A DNA stretch of 64,000 nt, taken from the NCBI RefSeq assembly GCF_947500975.1, contig NZ_CANMUE010000008.1, positions 126,710-190,709 on the forward strand, written 5' to 3'. Of the stretch, positions 22,979-32,398 are shown in pieces. Position 1 is the stretch's first letter, and every line of letters begins with the position of its first letter. Origin of the DNA: an uncultured Polaribacter sp. (GTDB lineage: Bacteria; Bacteroidota; Bacteroidia; Flavobacteriales; Flavobacteriaceae). The notes under the pieces were generated by a model. It was given only the letters and a program-made list of their open reading frames with translations. It had not been told where the DNA came from and searched no databases. The position numbers were made by a program, and so were the translations under genes.

Positions 22979-25687
22979 TTAGAAATTATAAGAAAATCCT
23001 AAACTTAGATTAACACCTTTTTTATAATTACTTAATACTACATTATTCTCCCCATTAAAACCAACTCTTGACAATTGAAAATCTGGATTTAATAAGTTGG
23101 TAGCTTTTAATTTTATGCTGTAATTTTTATTAAAATTATAAGAAGAAACCAAATCTAAAGTTGCTATTCCTTTTTCTAAAACATTTTCAAAACCTCTAGT
23201 ACCAATAGAATAAACTCTTTCACTGAAATAGTTAAAAACTAATGATGAAATAAAAGTATTGTTATTGTATTTTTTGTTGATAGAAATATCTGCATTCATT
23301 AAAAAAGGGGTTGCGCCTTCTAAATCACTTGTTGTATTTGTAAACTGAGCAACAGAGTTTTCATCTAAATTAACATTAGAAACCAAAACAGAAGTATTTA
23401 GCCCTCCAGTAATTTTTAAATCTTTATCTTCAATTTCGTATAGATTTTTTCTTGCTTCAAGCTCAAATCCATAAACACTAGCATCATTACCAACATTTAA
23501 ATATGTTAATGTATTTCCTCCAGAAGGAATCTCACTTCTTGCAATTGGGTTTTGAATATACTTGTAAAAACCAGTAAGTGTTATTAATTCTGATGAAGAA
23601 AAATAATATTCATATTTTGCATCAAAATTATAATTATCGGAAGGTTTTAAATCTGGATTTCCTTGAGATGAAAAACTTATATCTTGATATTTAAATGGTG
23701 CTGTTTCTTTAAATTGAGGAAATGTATAAGTCTGGCTTCCTGCAATTCTAAAAATACTATTTTCATTAAAATTATATTTTACATTAAAACTTGGTAAAAC
23801 ATAAGTTCTATCTAAATTAGAAACGCCATCAACAGTAGATTGCGCAATATTAGTATTATAAGTAACTCTTTGTTGAATTTTTTCGAATCTTGCACCTAAA
23901 GAGGCTACCAAATTATCATTTAATTGGTAAACTACATTACCAAAAGCACCAAATATTTGTCTTTTACCTCTATAAGTAAAAGGAATAAAAGCATTAGGAT
24001 TACTTGCATTACCTCTTCCTGTTTCTAGTTCAAAAATATTAGTATCAATTGATGATTGATTAAAAATTAAATCTGGATTATCAATATCAATGGCAAACCT
24101 GCTTGAAAAATCATGATTAAAAATAGTTGCAGAAAACAAACGTTCTGTATATCTGTAATCTCCTCCAAATTCTACAATACTAATATCATCTTCATCATCA
24201 TTTAATTTGTATGATAACTTTACTTTTGAGGCATAATCATTTTCTTCAAGTTTAGAAAAATAACGTTCGTTTTCTCCAGCAGAACTTGTTTGCGGACTGT
24301 AATAATCATCTCTAAATAGATATTTATTAGTTCTTCTGTCCGGCTCATTACCTCTAATAAAATTTAAAGATCCTTTAGCTTCTAAATTTAAACGTTCAGA
24401 AAATTTATAATTAGTGATTAATTGATTCACATACAACTCATTATTATTAGTTTGTTGCCTTCTTTGAAACTCTAAATCTCCATCTTGCTCAGGATTATTA
24501 AACCCTAAATAGTCTCCAATAGATTGTTTGTTCTTATGAATAAATAAATGATTAAATATAATATTATGCCCTTCCTCAAACTTGTAACGCAAATTAGCCA
24601 TTAACATTTGAGAAACATTATATTCATACTTTGAAAAAGTTTGATTCTGAAAAACATCACCAGAACTTGTTGTTTGCTTGATGGTACCATCTAAAAAATT
24701 ATATTTTCCGTCAAAGCCACCAATTACAAAAATGCTTAAAACATCTTGTCCAATGTCATATTTTTTTCCTTTAGCAAAAGAAAAACTGTTGTTTAGTTGT
24801 AAATTTTGATTTCTAGGATTCCAAGAATTATCAAAAGAATATTGTGTTAAATCATTTACAGGAATTCCTATATTTTGTGTGCCAAATCTATTTGTACCAT
24901 CTATTGTTAAAAACTCTTTAGAAATTGTTTGTGTATTTGCACCAAGAGAAACACTTAAATTTAATAAGTTTTTTTTAACCAACTCTTTAGAAACAATATT
25001 GATATTTGCACCACCAACATCGCCATTTAAATCGGATGTAAAAACTTTATTTACTTCAATATTTTTAATAATCCCTGTATCAAAAAAATCTAAAGAAATA
25101 TTTTTATACTCAGGGTCTTCTGATGGTAAAGGCAAACCATTTAAAGTGGTAGAATTATATCTATCTCCTAAACCTCTAACAACAACGTTTTTAGAACTCT
25201 TAGACACACCAGCTGTTTTGGTTACGGCACCCTCTGCATCTGACACTCCTTTTATTGCTAGTTCTTGCGCTCCAATAGTAGTTTTAATTGAAACTGCTTT
25301 CTTCTGTTCTAATAATAATGCACTTAATTTCTCTTTACTTGTTGTTGCCTTAATAACAATATCATCTAAAGCCACACCTTCTTCTGCAGACATTACTTGA
25401 TTGATAGTTAATGTTTTACCTGCAATAATTGTAATTGATTTTTCTACAGATTTATAACCTAAAAAACTAAAAATCACCGTATGACTTCCTTCTTCTATTT
25501 TTAAATTATAAATACCATCAAAATCAGTTGTTGTTCCAATTGATGTTCCTTTCAATATTACGTTTGCAAATGGTAAAGGATCATTATTAGATTCTTTATC
25601 TGTTAATATTCCTTTTAAAGTCCCTTTGCTTTGCGCTACTATAAGTTGACACATTAAAAGTAAAGTAATGTATAAAATTTTTTTCAT
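22979..25687 (-). CDS. TonB-dependent outer membrane receptor
   Basis: A 902-residue receptor. After a signal peptide (ending QLIVAQS) come a carboxypeptidase-like regulatory domain (GTLKGILTDKESNNDPLPFA, about residues 22-105), a plug domain (AVTKTAGVSKSSKNVVVRGLG near 158-178, then LNGLPLPSEDPEYK) and a 22-strand barrel ending in LSLGFSYNF with a terminal Phe. It imports a ligand too large or scarce for porins, powered by TonB. The ligand is unknown. There is no SusD-like gene; instead a secreted lipoprotein follows. The divergent phosphate transporter and the Pho-box-like repeats in the promoter make a phosphorus-related ligand an attractive inference. Confidence 0.9.
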   Translation of the reverse strand: MKKILYITLLLMCQLIVAQSKGTLKGILTDKESNNDPLPFANVILKGTSIGTTTDFDGIYNLKIEEGSHTVIFSFLGYKSVEKSITIIAGKTLTINQVMSAEEGVALDDIVIKATTSKEKLSALLLEQKKAVSIKTTIGAQELAIKGVSDAEGAVTKTAGVSKSSKNVVVRGLGDRYNSTTLNGLPLPSEDPEYKNISLDFFDTGIIKNIEVNKVFTSDLNGDVGGANINIVSKELVKKNLLNLSVSLGANTQTISKEFLTIDGTNRFGTQNIGIPVNDLTQYSFDNSWNPRNQNLQLNNSFSFAKGKKYDIGQDVLSIFVIGGFDGKYNFLDGTIKQTTSSGDVFQNQTFSKYEYNVSQMLMANLRYKFEEGHNIIFNHLFIHKNKQSIGDYLGFNNPEQDGDLEFQRRQQTNNNELYVNQLITNYKFSERLNLEAKGSLNFIRGNEPDRRTNKYLFRDDYYSPQTSSAGENERYFSKLEENDYASKVKLSYKLNDDEDDISIVEFGGDYRYTERLFSATIFNHDFSSRFAIDIDNPDLIFNQSSIDTNIFELETGRGNASNPNAFIPFTYRGKRQIFGAFGNVVYQLNDNLVASLGARFEKIQQRVTYNTNIAQSTVDGVSNLDRTYVLPSFNVKYNFNENSIFRIAGSQTYTFPQFKETAPFKYQDISFSSQGNPDLKPSDNYNFDAKYEYYFSSSELITLTGFYKYIQNPIARSEIPSGGNTLTYLNVGNDASVYGFELEARKNLYEIEDKDLKITGGLNTSVLVSNVNLDENSVAQFTNTTSDLEGATPFLMNADISINKKYNNNTFISSLVFNYFSERVYSIGTRGFENVLEKGIATLDLVSSYNFNKNYSIKLKATNLLNPDFQLSRVGFNGENNVVLSNYKKGVNLSLGFSYNF

Positions 25688-25709
25688 TTTTTATTTCTAT
25701 TTAACACCG

Positions 25710-25717
25710 CAAAAGTC
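25710..25717 (-). promoter_or_regulatory. Candidate -7 box of the TonB receptor gene
   Basis: On the minus strand GACTTTTG differs from TAnnTTTG at one position. No -33 TTG is present at the usual spacing; the last phased repeat ends 19 bp upstream instead, as expected for an activator-dependent promoter. Confidence 0.45.
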
Positions 25718-25736
25718 TACTAACTTTGTAAACATT

Positions 25737-25787
25737 ATGTTAGCTGTAAATTACGTTTGCGTTACGGAAACATTACCTAAATGTTAA
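25737..25787 (-). promoter_or_regulatory. Pho-box-like array of five 7-mers with 11-bp period (receptor side)
   Basis: Read toward the receptor gene: TTAACAT, GTAATGT, GTAACGC, GTAATTT, CTAACAT, each separated by exactly four bases. An 11-bp period of 7-bp direct repeats ending just upstream of the -10/-7 element is the architecture bound by PhoB-type OmpR-family activators. The regulator itself is not in the window. Confidence 0.55.
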
Positions 25788-25952
25788 ATAAAAATAATTC
25801 TTAACCTTATTTTAATTTTCAGTAAATAATAAAAAGAAATTTATTTAAAAATCAGAAGATTAGATCTAATATTAAATTTTAAAAAAAGATTTTAAAACAA
25901 CCCAGTTGCTTTATATTTTACATATTTGTATGCATTTTTAATGAGTATTAAT

Positions 25953-25970
25953 ATAACGTAAACATAACAT
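25953..25970 (+). promoter_or_regulatory. Pho-box-like pair of 7-mers (PiT side)
   Basis: ATAACGT-AAAC-ATAACAT, again with an 11-bp period. Its second unit ends 18 bp before the PiT -7 box. It closely resembles GTAACGC-AAAC-GTAATTT in the receptor-side array. Confidence 0.55.
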
Positions 25971-25988
25971 TCGTAATTTTTTATGTTG

Positions 25989-25996
25989 TAAATTTG
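25989..25996 (+). promoter_or_regulatory. -7 box of the PiT transporter gene
   Basis: TAAATTTG matches TAnnTTTG exactly, 24 bp before the start codon. The -33 position is occupied by the phased repeat instead of a TTG. Confidence 0.6.
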
Positions 25997-26020
25997 CAAG
26001 ACCTAATTTAATAGAACAAA

Positions 26021-28273
26021 ATGGGAGATCCATATATTTTAATGTTAGTCGCTTTAGCTGTTTTAGCTATTGTAGACTTAGTTGTAGGAGTTAGTAATGA
26101 TGCTGTAAATTTTTTAAATTCGGCCATTGGCTCAAAAGCAATATCAGTAAAAAATATTATGATGATTGCTAGTTTAGGTGTGTTCTTTGGGGCAATAACT
26201 TCTAGCGGTATGATGGAAGTTGCACGTAAAGGAATTTTTAATCCTAATATGTTTATGTTCCAAGACATTATGTTCATTTTTATGGCAGTAATGATTACCG
26301 ATATTTTGTTGTTAGACATCTTTAATTCTTTAGGTATGCCAACCTCAACAACAGTTTCTATTGTTTTTGAACTGTTAGGGGCTGCGGTTTGTATTTCTTT
26401 AATTAAAATATCTGCAAATGACGCTCATTCAATTTCAGATATTTGGAATTATATCAACCATAAAAAAGCAATCCAAATTATAAACGGAATACTTCTTTCA
26501 GTTGCTGTTGCATTCTCCGTAGGAGCAATAGTACAGTTTATTTCAAGGTTAATTTATTCTTTTAATTTTGAAAAAAGAGCCACTTATATTAACGCATTAT
26601 TTGGTGGTTTTGCAATTACTGCAATTACTTATTTTATTATAATTAAAGGAATGAAAGGAACTCCTTTTTATAGTGATGTAAAACATTTAATTGAAGGAAA
26701 CACTTTGTTAATTATTGCAGGAAGTTTTGTTGCTTGGTCTTTAATTTCTCAAATTTTAATAAAAGCATTTAAAATAAATATTTTAAAATTAATTATTGGA
26801 GTTGGTACATTTTCTTTAGCAATGGCATTCTCTGGAAACGATTTAGTAAACTTTGTTGGAGTACCAATTGCGGCTTGGAATTCTTACCAAGCTTGGGAAG
26901 CTTCTGGAATTGCAGCTGATGCTTTTTCTATGGAAATTTTAGCAGAAAAAGTACCATCAAATGTATGGTTGTTATTATTGGCTGGTGGAATTATGGTAGT
27001 TACTTTATGGACTTCTAGCAAGGCTCAAAACGTTATAAAAACTGGTATCGATTTATCTAGGCAAGGAGAAGGTCATGAAAAATTTCAACCCAATCAATTA
27101 TCAAGAGTTGTTGTTAGAGCTGCAATGGGTATTAATACCGGAATTAGCTACATAATTCCTAAATCTACCTTAGCCTTTATCGATTCTAAATTTCAAAAAC
27201 CTATTATAAAATTGCCTAAAGATAAAACATACGAACTACCAGCTTTTGATTTAATTAGAGCATCAGTTAACTTAATTGTTGCTGGTATTTTAATCTCAAT
27301 AGCTACCTCTATGAAACTACCATTATCTACCACATATGTAACTTTTATGGTTGCCATGGGTACATCTTTAGCAGATAGAGCTTGGGGTAGAGAAAGTGCG
27401 GTTTATAGAGTTGCTGGTGTAATTAATGTTGTTGGAGGTTGGTTTTTAACTGCAATTACTGCATTTTTAGCAGCTGCTGTAATTGCTTATTTAATTAGTT
27501 GGCATATGGTTATGATTCCTGTGTTATTAATAGTAGTTGCACTTTTAATTGGAAGAAATACTTTAGTTCATAGAAAAAAATCTAAAGAAGTAAAAAAACA
27601 AGAATATATAGAAAGAGCAGATTTAATAACAATTAATGGAGTTATTGAAGAAAGTGCTGATCATATTTCTATAGTAGCAACTCGTGTAAATAAATTGTAT
27701 ACAAATGTTGTAAACGATTTAGCAAATCATGATTTAAATAAACTACGTAAAACGGATAAACACGTAGCAAAATTAAATGATGAAATAGATGGACTTAAAG
27801 ATGGTGTTTTCTATTTTATTAAATCTTTAGATGAAACCTCTGTACAAGCAAGTAAGTTTTATATAGAAGTATTAGGATATTTACAAGATGCTGCGCAATC
27901 TATTAGTTATATTTCTAGAGCTAGTTATAAACACGTAAATAACAATCATAAAAACTTAAAGAAAGGCCAGTTAAAAGATTTAAAAGCAATTGACAACAAA
28001 TTATCTTCTTTACTAATTAAAATAAGTAATATATTCCAAAATAGAACTTTTGATGATTTAGATGCTGTTTTAATTGAAAAGAAAGAGTTATTATTAGATG
28101 TATCTGAATCTATTGAAAAACAAGTTGCAAGAATTAGAACTGATGAAACGAGCCCTAAAAATACAACTTTATACTTTAGTGTTTTATTAGAAACAAAAGA
28201 TTTAATTACTGCTTTAATGAGCTTATTACAAATCTATGAAGAGTTTCATTTAACTACTAAACAAGCAAAATAA
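26021..28273 (+). CDS. PiT-family inorganic phosphate transporter fused to a PhoU-like (DUF47) domain
   Basis: A 750-residue inner-membrane protein. The PHO4 transport domain has duplicated signatures: VGVSNDAVNFLNSAIGSKA near residue 22, GMPTSTTVSIVFELLGAA near 105, and in the second half FSGNDLVNFVGVPIAAW near 265 and MKLPLSTTYVTFMVAMGTSLA near 425, with about ten to twelve membrane helices in all. Residues from about 530 to the end are soluble and helical (ITINGVIEESADHISIVATRV), matching DUF47/PhoU-like domains normally encoded as a separate pit-accessory gene. The protein imports phosphate with a cation; the fused domain may sense or gate transport. Confidence 0.9.
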   Translation: MGDPYILMLVALAVLAIVDLVVGVSNDAVNFLNSAIGSKAISVKNIMMIASLGVFFGAITSSGMMEVARKGIFNPNMFMFQDIMFIFMAVMITDILLLDIFNSLGMPTSTTVSIVFELLGAAVCISLIKISANDAHSISDIWNYINHKKAIQIINGILLSVAVAFSVGAIVQFISRLIYSFNFEKRATYINALFGGFAITAITYFIIIKGMKGTPFYSDVKHLIEGNTLLIIAGSFVAWSLISQILIKAFKINILKLIIGVGTFSLAMAFSGNDLVNFVGVPIAAWNSYQAWEASGIAADAFSMEILAEKVPSNVWLLLLAGGIMVVTLWTSSKAQNVIKTGIDLSRQGEGHEKFQPNQLSRVVVRAAMGINTGISYIIPKSTLAFIDSKFQKPIIKLPKDKTYELPAFDLIRASVNLIVAGILISIATSMKLPLSTTYVTFMVAMGTSLADRAWGRESAVYRVAGVINVVGGWFLTAITAFLAAAVIAYLISWHMVMIPVLLIVVALLIGRNTLVHRKKSKEVKKQEYIERADLITINGVIEESADHISIVATRVNKLYTNVVNDLANHDLNKLRKTDKHVAKLNDEIDGLKDGVFYFIKSLDETSVQASKFYIEVLGYLQDAAQSISYISRASYKHVNNNHKNLKKGQLKDLKAIDNKLSSLLIKISNIFQNRTFDDLDAVLIEKKELLLDVSESIEKQVARIRTDETSPKNTTLYFSVLLETKDLITALMSLLQIYEEFHLTTKQAK

Positions 28274-28293
28274 AAATATATTATATAAAAAGT

Positions 28294-28327
28294 AAAAGCC
28301 AGTGAATTAATTTTCATTGGCTTTTTT
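28294..28327. terminator. Bidirectional terminator between PiT and patatin genes
   Basis: AAAAGCCAGTGAA pairs with TTCATTGGCTTTT (one G-U pair) around a six-base loop, with A- and T-runs outside, between two convergent genes. Confidence 0.8.
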
Positions 28328-28329
28328 TA

Positions 28330-30528
28330 TTAGAACCAAAAACCTAAATTAAACAACCAATAATGTTGGTTAATATCTGGTGTCCAACTATATTTTATTT
28401 CAATAGGGCCAAAAAAAGTATTATAACTATAACCTAATGCGTATCCAGATTTTACATCCTTAAAAATATCAATATCTTTAAAAACATTATCTTCTAATCG
28501 CCCATAATTGGCAATAAACATTGCATAATGTTTTTCACCAAAATTATACCTAAAATTAAACTCAGACTTTATAAAAGAATTATTAGAAAGCTCTGCAAAA
28601 TCATATCCATAAAAAGAAACAAAAGTATTAATGTAGTTTTTATTATATCCTCCTAGATAAAAATCAAAAATATCTGAGGAACGACTATTTAAAGTAAAAC
28701 CTGCTTCATTTGTCATTTGAAACGTAAATTTATTATTAATAGAAGTTGCAAAACCAAAAGTTCCTTTTGCTTGAGCAAAACTATTAAAATCATTATGATA
28801 ATCTGATGACAACAAATACCATTTAAAATTTAAATCTGCAAAATACCCTTTTGTAGGAAAATATTTTTGATTGTAAGTGTCTAACTTTAAATATCCAAAT
28901 GCATTAAGATAATTACTATTATCTATAACTGTTTTTTGGTTATCTATACTTATTGTTTCTGTACTTGCAAGTAAGTGTTTATTTTCTATTCCTAAACCAA
29001 TAGCAAACTTTCGGTCAAAAGTAGTTTGTATAAAAAATTGATTAGTAATATCAGTATATTTTAAATTTATACTGCTAATACTTGGATTTTGAGACACAAT
29101 AGAATTGAACTTAGAATTTGCTCTAAAGTGATTATAGTTAGATCTAAAACCATAACTTAAATAAAAACCATTATCTACAAAATAGTTTAAATTATATCTT
29201 AAATTATCACCTAAAATAACATCTAAAGAAAATACATCATTATTAACAAAAAGGTGTTTTTGACTATAATTGGCTAATAAACCAGACCTATATAAAATAT
29301 CATAATGCATACCTAAACTTAAAGTAGCATTTGCTTTAGATTCAAAAACATCTAAATTCAAACTATAAGAATTATCTTCTCTTTTAAGAAGATTATACTC
29401 TATTTTAGAGTAATTTTTTGTTGCTGATAACAAGTTAATTCTTTCAGAAATTTCTTGTCTTGATAAACTATCGTTTACTTTTATTTTTAATTTACCAAGA
29501 ACATAAGCTCTTGTATAATCTTTAATTCCAGTTAAATTAATTTTAGTAATTAATTTTTTCTCTTTATTAATTTGTAGTGGTTTTCTTTTCTTTTTAACAA
29601 TTTGTTTTGCAGCAATTTCTTTAAAAATTTCTTTAAATTCTTTAGCTTTTTTATTTCCTATTTCTAAAATCTGATCTTTTTTATCAAAATCAACCACATT
29701 ATATTCAAAAATACCTGGATGGATATAAACATCTAATTTTGCTTTTTCTGCCTTACTTTTATTATACATTTGATAACTAACTATCTGATTTAAAATAGTT
29801 ATTGCAGAATTTAATTTATCTTTTTCAAACAGTCTTCCTTCTACATCTACACCAATAACAATATCAATTCCCTTAGATTTCATTATACTAACAGGAAAAT
29901 TATTTGCAACTCCACCATCTACCAATAATTTACCATCTAAAGCAACAGGGTTTAATAATGTTGGAAAAGAACTACTACTTCTTAAAGCCATTGGAAGAGA
30001 ACCATTTTCTAGCAACACTTCTCCACCAGTTTCTACATCTGTAGCAATACAATAAAAAGGAGTTGGAAGTTTAGAAAAATCAGAATTATTTTGAGTAGAA
30101 TCTAATAATTCATATAAAAAATTGAGCACACTTTGCCCTTTAGAAACCGCTTTTGGCAAACCAATTTTACCTTTATTTACTGGCAAAGTAATTGCTGATT
30201 TTTCGGCAAATTCTTTTTCAAAAAAAGTTGATGTACTTCTAGGTAATTGATCTCTTAGTAACTCTATAAAATTGGTATTTTTTATAATATCTTCAATTTG
30301 AACTCCAGAATAACCAACAGCATATAAACCACCAATTACAGCCCCCATACTTGTTCCGCCAATATAATCTAATTGTATTCCTGCTTTGTCAATTTCTTTT
30401 AAAACTCCAACATGTGCAAAACCTTTAGCTCCACCTCCACTTAAAACCAAACCAACTTTAGGTTGTTCTTGCTGACCAAAAACAATCAATGGCAGTATAA
30501 AAATTATAAGTAGTAATTTATTTTTCAT
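28330..30528 (-). CDS. Patatin-like phospholipase with POTRA and outer membrane barrel (type Vd-like)
   Basis: A 732-residue protein. After a signal peptide (ending IVFGQ), residues about 25-230 are a patatin lipase: oxyanion loop SGGGAKGFAHVGVL, nucleophile GGTSMGAVIGG (Ser of GxSxG), and DGGVANNFPV with the catalytic Asp. Residues about 330-400 resemble a single POTRA domain (KITKINLTGIKDYTRAYVLGKL), and the rest is a beta-barrel of the BamA/Omp85 surface-antigen type ending in a terminal Phe (YWLFNLGFWF). The same order defines type Vd autotransporter phospholipases such as PlpD. Its start overlaps the uvrC stop by 11 bp. Confidence 0.88.
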   Translation of the reverse strand: MKNKLLLIIFILPLIVFGQQEQPKVGLVLSGGGAKGFAHVGVLKEIDKAGIQLDYIGGTSMGAVIGGLYAVGYSGVQIEDIIKNTNFIELLRDQLPRSTSTFFEKEFAEKSAITLPVNKGKIGLPKAVSKGQSVLNFLYELLDSTQNNSDFSKLPTPFYCIATDVETGGEVLLENGSLPMALRSSSSFPTLLNPVALDGKLLVDGGVANNFPVSIMKSKGIDIVIGVDVEGRLFEKDKLNSAITILNQIVSYQMYNKSKAEKAKLDVYIHPGIFEYNVVDFDKKDQILEIGNKKAKEFKEIFKEIAAKQIVKKKRKPLQINKEKKLITKINLTGIKDYTRAYVLGKLKIKVNDSLSRQEISERINLLSATKNYSKIEYNLLKREDNSYSLNLDVFESKANATLSLGMHYDILYRSGLLANYSQKHLFVNNDVFSLDVILGDNLRYNLNYFVDNGFYLSYGFRSNYNHFRANSKFNSIVSQNPSISSINLKYTDITNQFFIQTTFDRKFAIGLGIENKHLLASTETISIDNQKTVIDNSNYLNAFGYLKLDTYNQKYFPTKGYFADLNFKWYLLSSDYHNDFNSFAQAKGTFGFATSINNKFTFQMTNEAGFTLNSRSSDIFDFYLGGYNKNYINTFVSFYGYDFAELSNNSFIKSEFNFRYNFGEKHYAMFIANYGRLEDNVFKDIDIFKDVKSGYALGYSYNTFFGPIEIKYSWTPDINQHYWLFNLGFWF

Positions 30529-32323
30529 TTTCTTTTTTTGGATGAAAATACAAATGTACTTTCATAGCTCGTGCATTTCCAATTGTCGCTTTTAAATCTT
30601 CAAAAGAGGCTTCTTTTACACGTTTAGCGGACTTAAATTTACGTAATAAAGTTGTAATTGTCTGTTTACCAACATCAGGAATTTGCTCTAGCTCAGATTG
30701 AATGGCGCTTTTACTACGTTTATTTCTATGAAATGTAATACCAAATCTATGTGCTTCGTTTCTTAAATACTGGGTAATTTTTAAAGTTTCAGACTTTTTA
30801 TCTAAATATAAAGGAATTGGATCACCTGGATAATAAATTTCTTCCAAACGTTTTGCAATTCCGATAATAGCAATTTTACCACGCAAACCTAAAGCATCTA
30901 AACTTTTTAAGCCTGAAGACAATTGTCCTTTTCCACCATCAACAATAATTAATTGCGGCAAAGGTTCATCTTCATCCAACAAACGCTTATATCTTCGGTA
31001 TACAACTTCTTCCATTGATGCAAAATCATCTGGACCTACTACAGTTTTTATATTATAATGTCTGTAATCTTTTTTACTTGGTTTACCGTCTTTAAAAACT
31101 ACACAAGCAGCTACAGGGTTTGTACCTTGTATATTAGAATTATCAAAACACTCAATATGCCTTGGTTCTTCTTTTAGTCGCAAATCTTTTTTCATTTGCG
31201 TCATAATTCTTTTTACATGTCTATCCGGATCTACAATTTTTATCTGTTTAAATTGTTCCATTCTAAAATACTTAGAATTTCTTTCAGATAGCTCTACAAT
31301 ACGTTTTTTATCGCCTAATTTAGGCACTGTAACTTTTATACCTTCGCCAATATTTACTTTAAAAGGAACATAAATTTCTGGAGATATTGAGTTAAAACGT
31401 TGCCTTATTTCAACAATAAAAAGCTCTAATAACTCTTTATCAGTTTCATCTAATTTTTTCTTTATTTCTGTGGTATGAGATTGAATAATAGATCCGTTAG
31501 AAATCTTTAAAAAATTTGCATAACCATGTGTTTCATCAGAAATAATAGAAAACACATCTACATTATTTATTGATGGATTTATAATGGTTGATTTTGATTG
31601 ATAATTGCTCAATAAATCTAATTTTTCTTTGATTTTTTGCGCTTCTTCAAATTCCATTTTCTCAGCATAAACATACATCATACTTTGAAATTTTTCTAAA
31701 CTTTCTTTAAAATTACCTTTGATAATGTTTCTAATTTCTTTGATAGAATCATTGTAGTGCTTTTCTGTTTCTAAGGCTTCACAAGCACCTTTACAGTTTT
31801 TTAAGTGATATTCTAAACAAACTTTATATTTACCGTCGTTAATGTTTTTTTGGCTTAAATCAAACTTACAAGTTCTTAAAGGGTATAACTCTTTTATTAA
31901 ATCTAATAAAACCCTAACTGTTTTTACAGAAGTATAAGGACCAAAATATTCTGAACCATCTTTGATAACTCTTCTGGTCATAAAAATTCTTGGAAAACGC
32001 TCTTTTTTAATACACAACCAAGGATAACTTTTATCGTCTTTTAATAAAACATTATACCTAGGTTTGTATTTTTTAATAAGATTATTTTCTAATAATAGAG
32101 CATCAGTTTCAGTATTTACAACAATGTGTTTTATGTTAACAATCTTTTTTACAAGAATTCTGGTTTTACCATTTTCATGGTTTTTATTAAAGTAAGAAAC
32201 TACTCTTTTTTTTAAATTCTTGGCTTTACCAACATAAATAATTACATCTTCTTTATCAAAATATTGATAAACTCCAGGAGAATCTGGTAATGTTTTTAAT
32301 TGAAGTTCTAAATTGGCTGACAT
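30518..32323 (-). CDS. uvrC: UvrABC excinuclease subunit C
   Basis: A 601-residue UvrC of normal length. The N-terminal GIY-YIG nuclease domain shows LPDSPGVYQYFDKEDVIIYV, here GVYQYF and IIYVGKAKNLKKRV (residues 17-40). A UVR motif (MEFEEAQKIKEKLDLL near 220), the RNase H-like 5' nuclease (IECFDNSNIQGTNPVAACVV near 385, then LIIVDGGKGQL) and a C-terminal helix-hairpin-helix (LEQIPDVGKQTITTLLRKF) complete it. It makes both incisions in nucleotide excision repair. It is co-transcribed with the patatin gene. Confidence 0.96.
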   Translation of the reverse strand: MSANLELQLKTLPDSPGVYQYFDKEDVIIYVGKAKNLKKRVVSYFNKNHENGKTRILVKKIVNIKHIVVNTETDALLLENNLIKKYKPRYNVLLKDDKSYPWLCIKKERFPRIFMTRRVIKDGSEYFGPYTSVKTVRVLLDLIKELYPLRTCKFDLSQKNINDGKYKVCLEYHLKNCKGACEALETEKHYNDSIKEIRNIIKGNFKESLEKFQSMMYVYAEKMEFEEAQKIKEKLDLLSNYQSKSTIINPSINNVDVFSIISDETHGYANFLKISNGSIIQSHTTEIKKKLDETDKELLELFIVEIRQRFNSISPEIYVPFKVNIGEGIKVTVPKLGDKKRIVELSERNSKYFRMEQFKQIKIVDPDRHVKRIMTQMKKDLRLKEEPRHIECFDNSNIQGTNPVAACVVFKDGKPSKKDYRHYNIKTVVGPDDFASMEEVVYRRYKRLLDEDEPLPQLIIVDGGKGQLSSGLKSLDALGLRGKIAIIGIAKRLEEIYYPGDPIPLYLDKKSETLKITQYLRNEAHRFGITFHRNKRSKSAIQSELEQIPDVGKQTITTLLRKFKSAKRVKEASFEDLKATIGNARAMKVHLYFHPKKENEK

Positions 32324-32398
32324 AGAAACGAATTTAGTCCTTTTCTTGAAAAGGTACTAAAAACGTTGGTTAAAAAATCATCTTTTTTTAAGATGAAT

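Larger units (their letters stand above)
25688..26020. other. Divergent regulatory region between TonB receptor and PiT genes
   Basis: This 333-bp gap has no reading frame worth calling. It holds, from left to right, a -7-like box for the receptor (25710-25717), five phased 7-mers (25737-25787), about 165 bp of AT-rich sequence with nothing recognised, two phased 7-mers (25953-25970) and a -7 box for PiT (25989-25996). Confidence 0.6.

Noticed and set aside
24879..25400. 173-codon plus-strand frame inside the TonB receptor gene
   Set aside because: It is a shadow of the plug-domain codons; no promoter or homologous motif.
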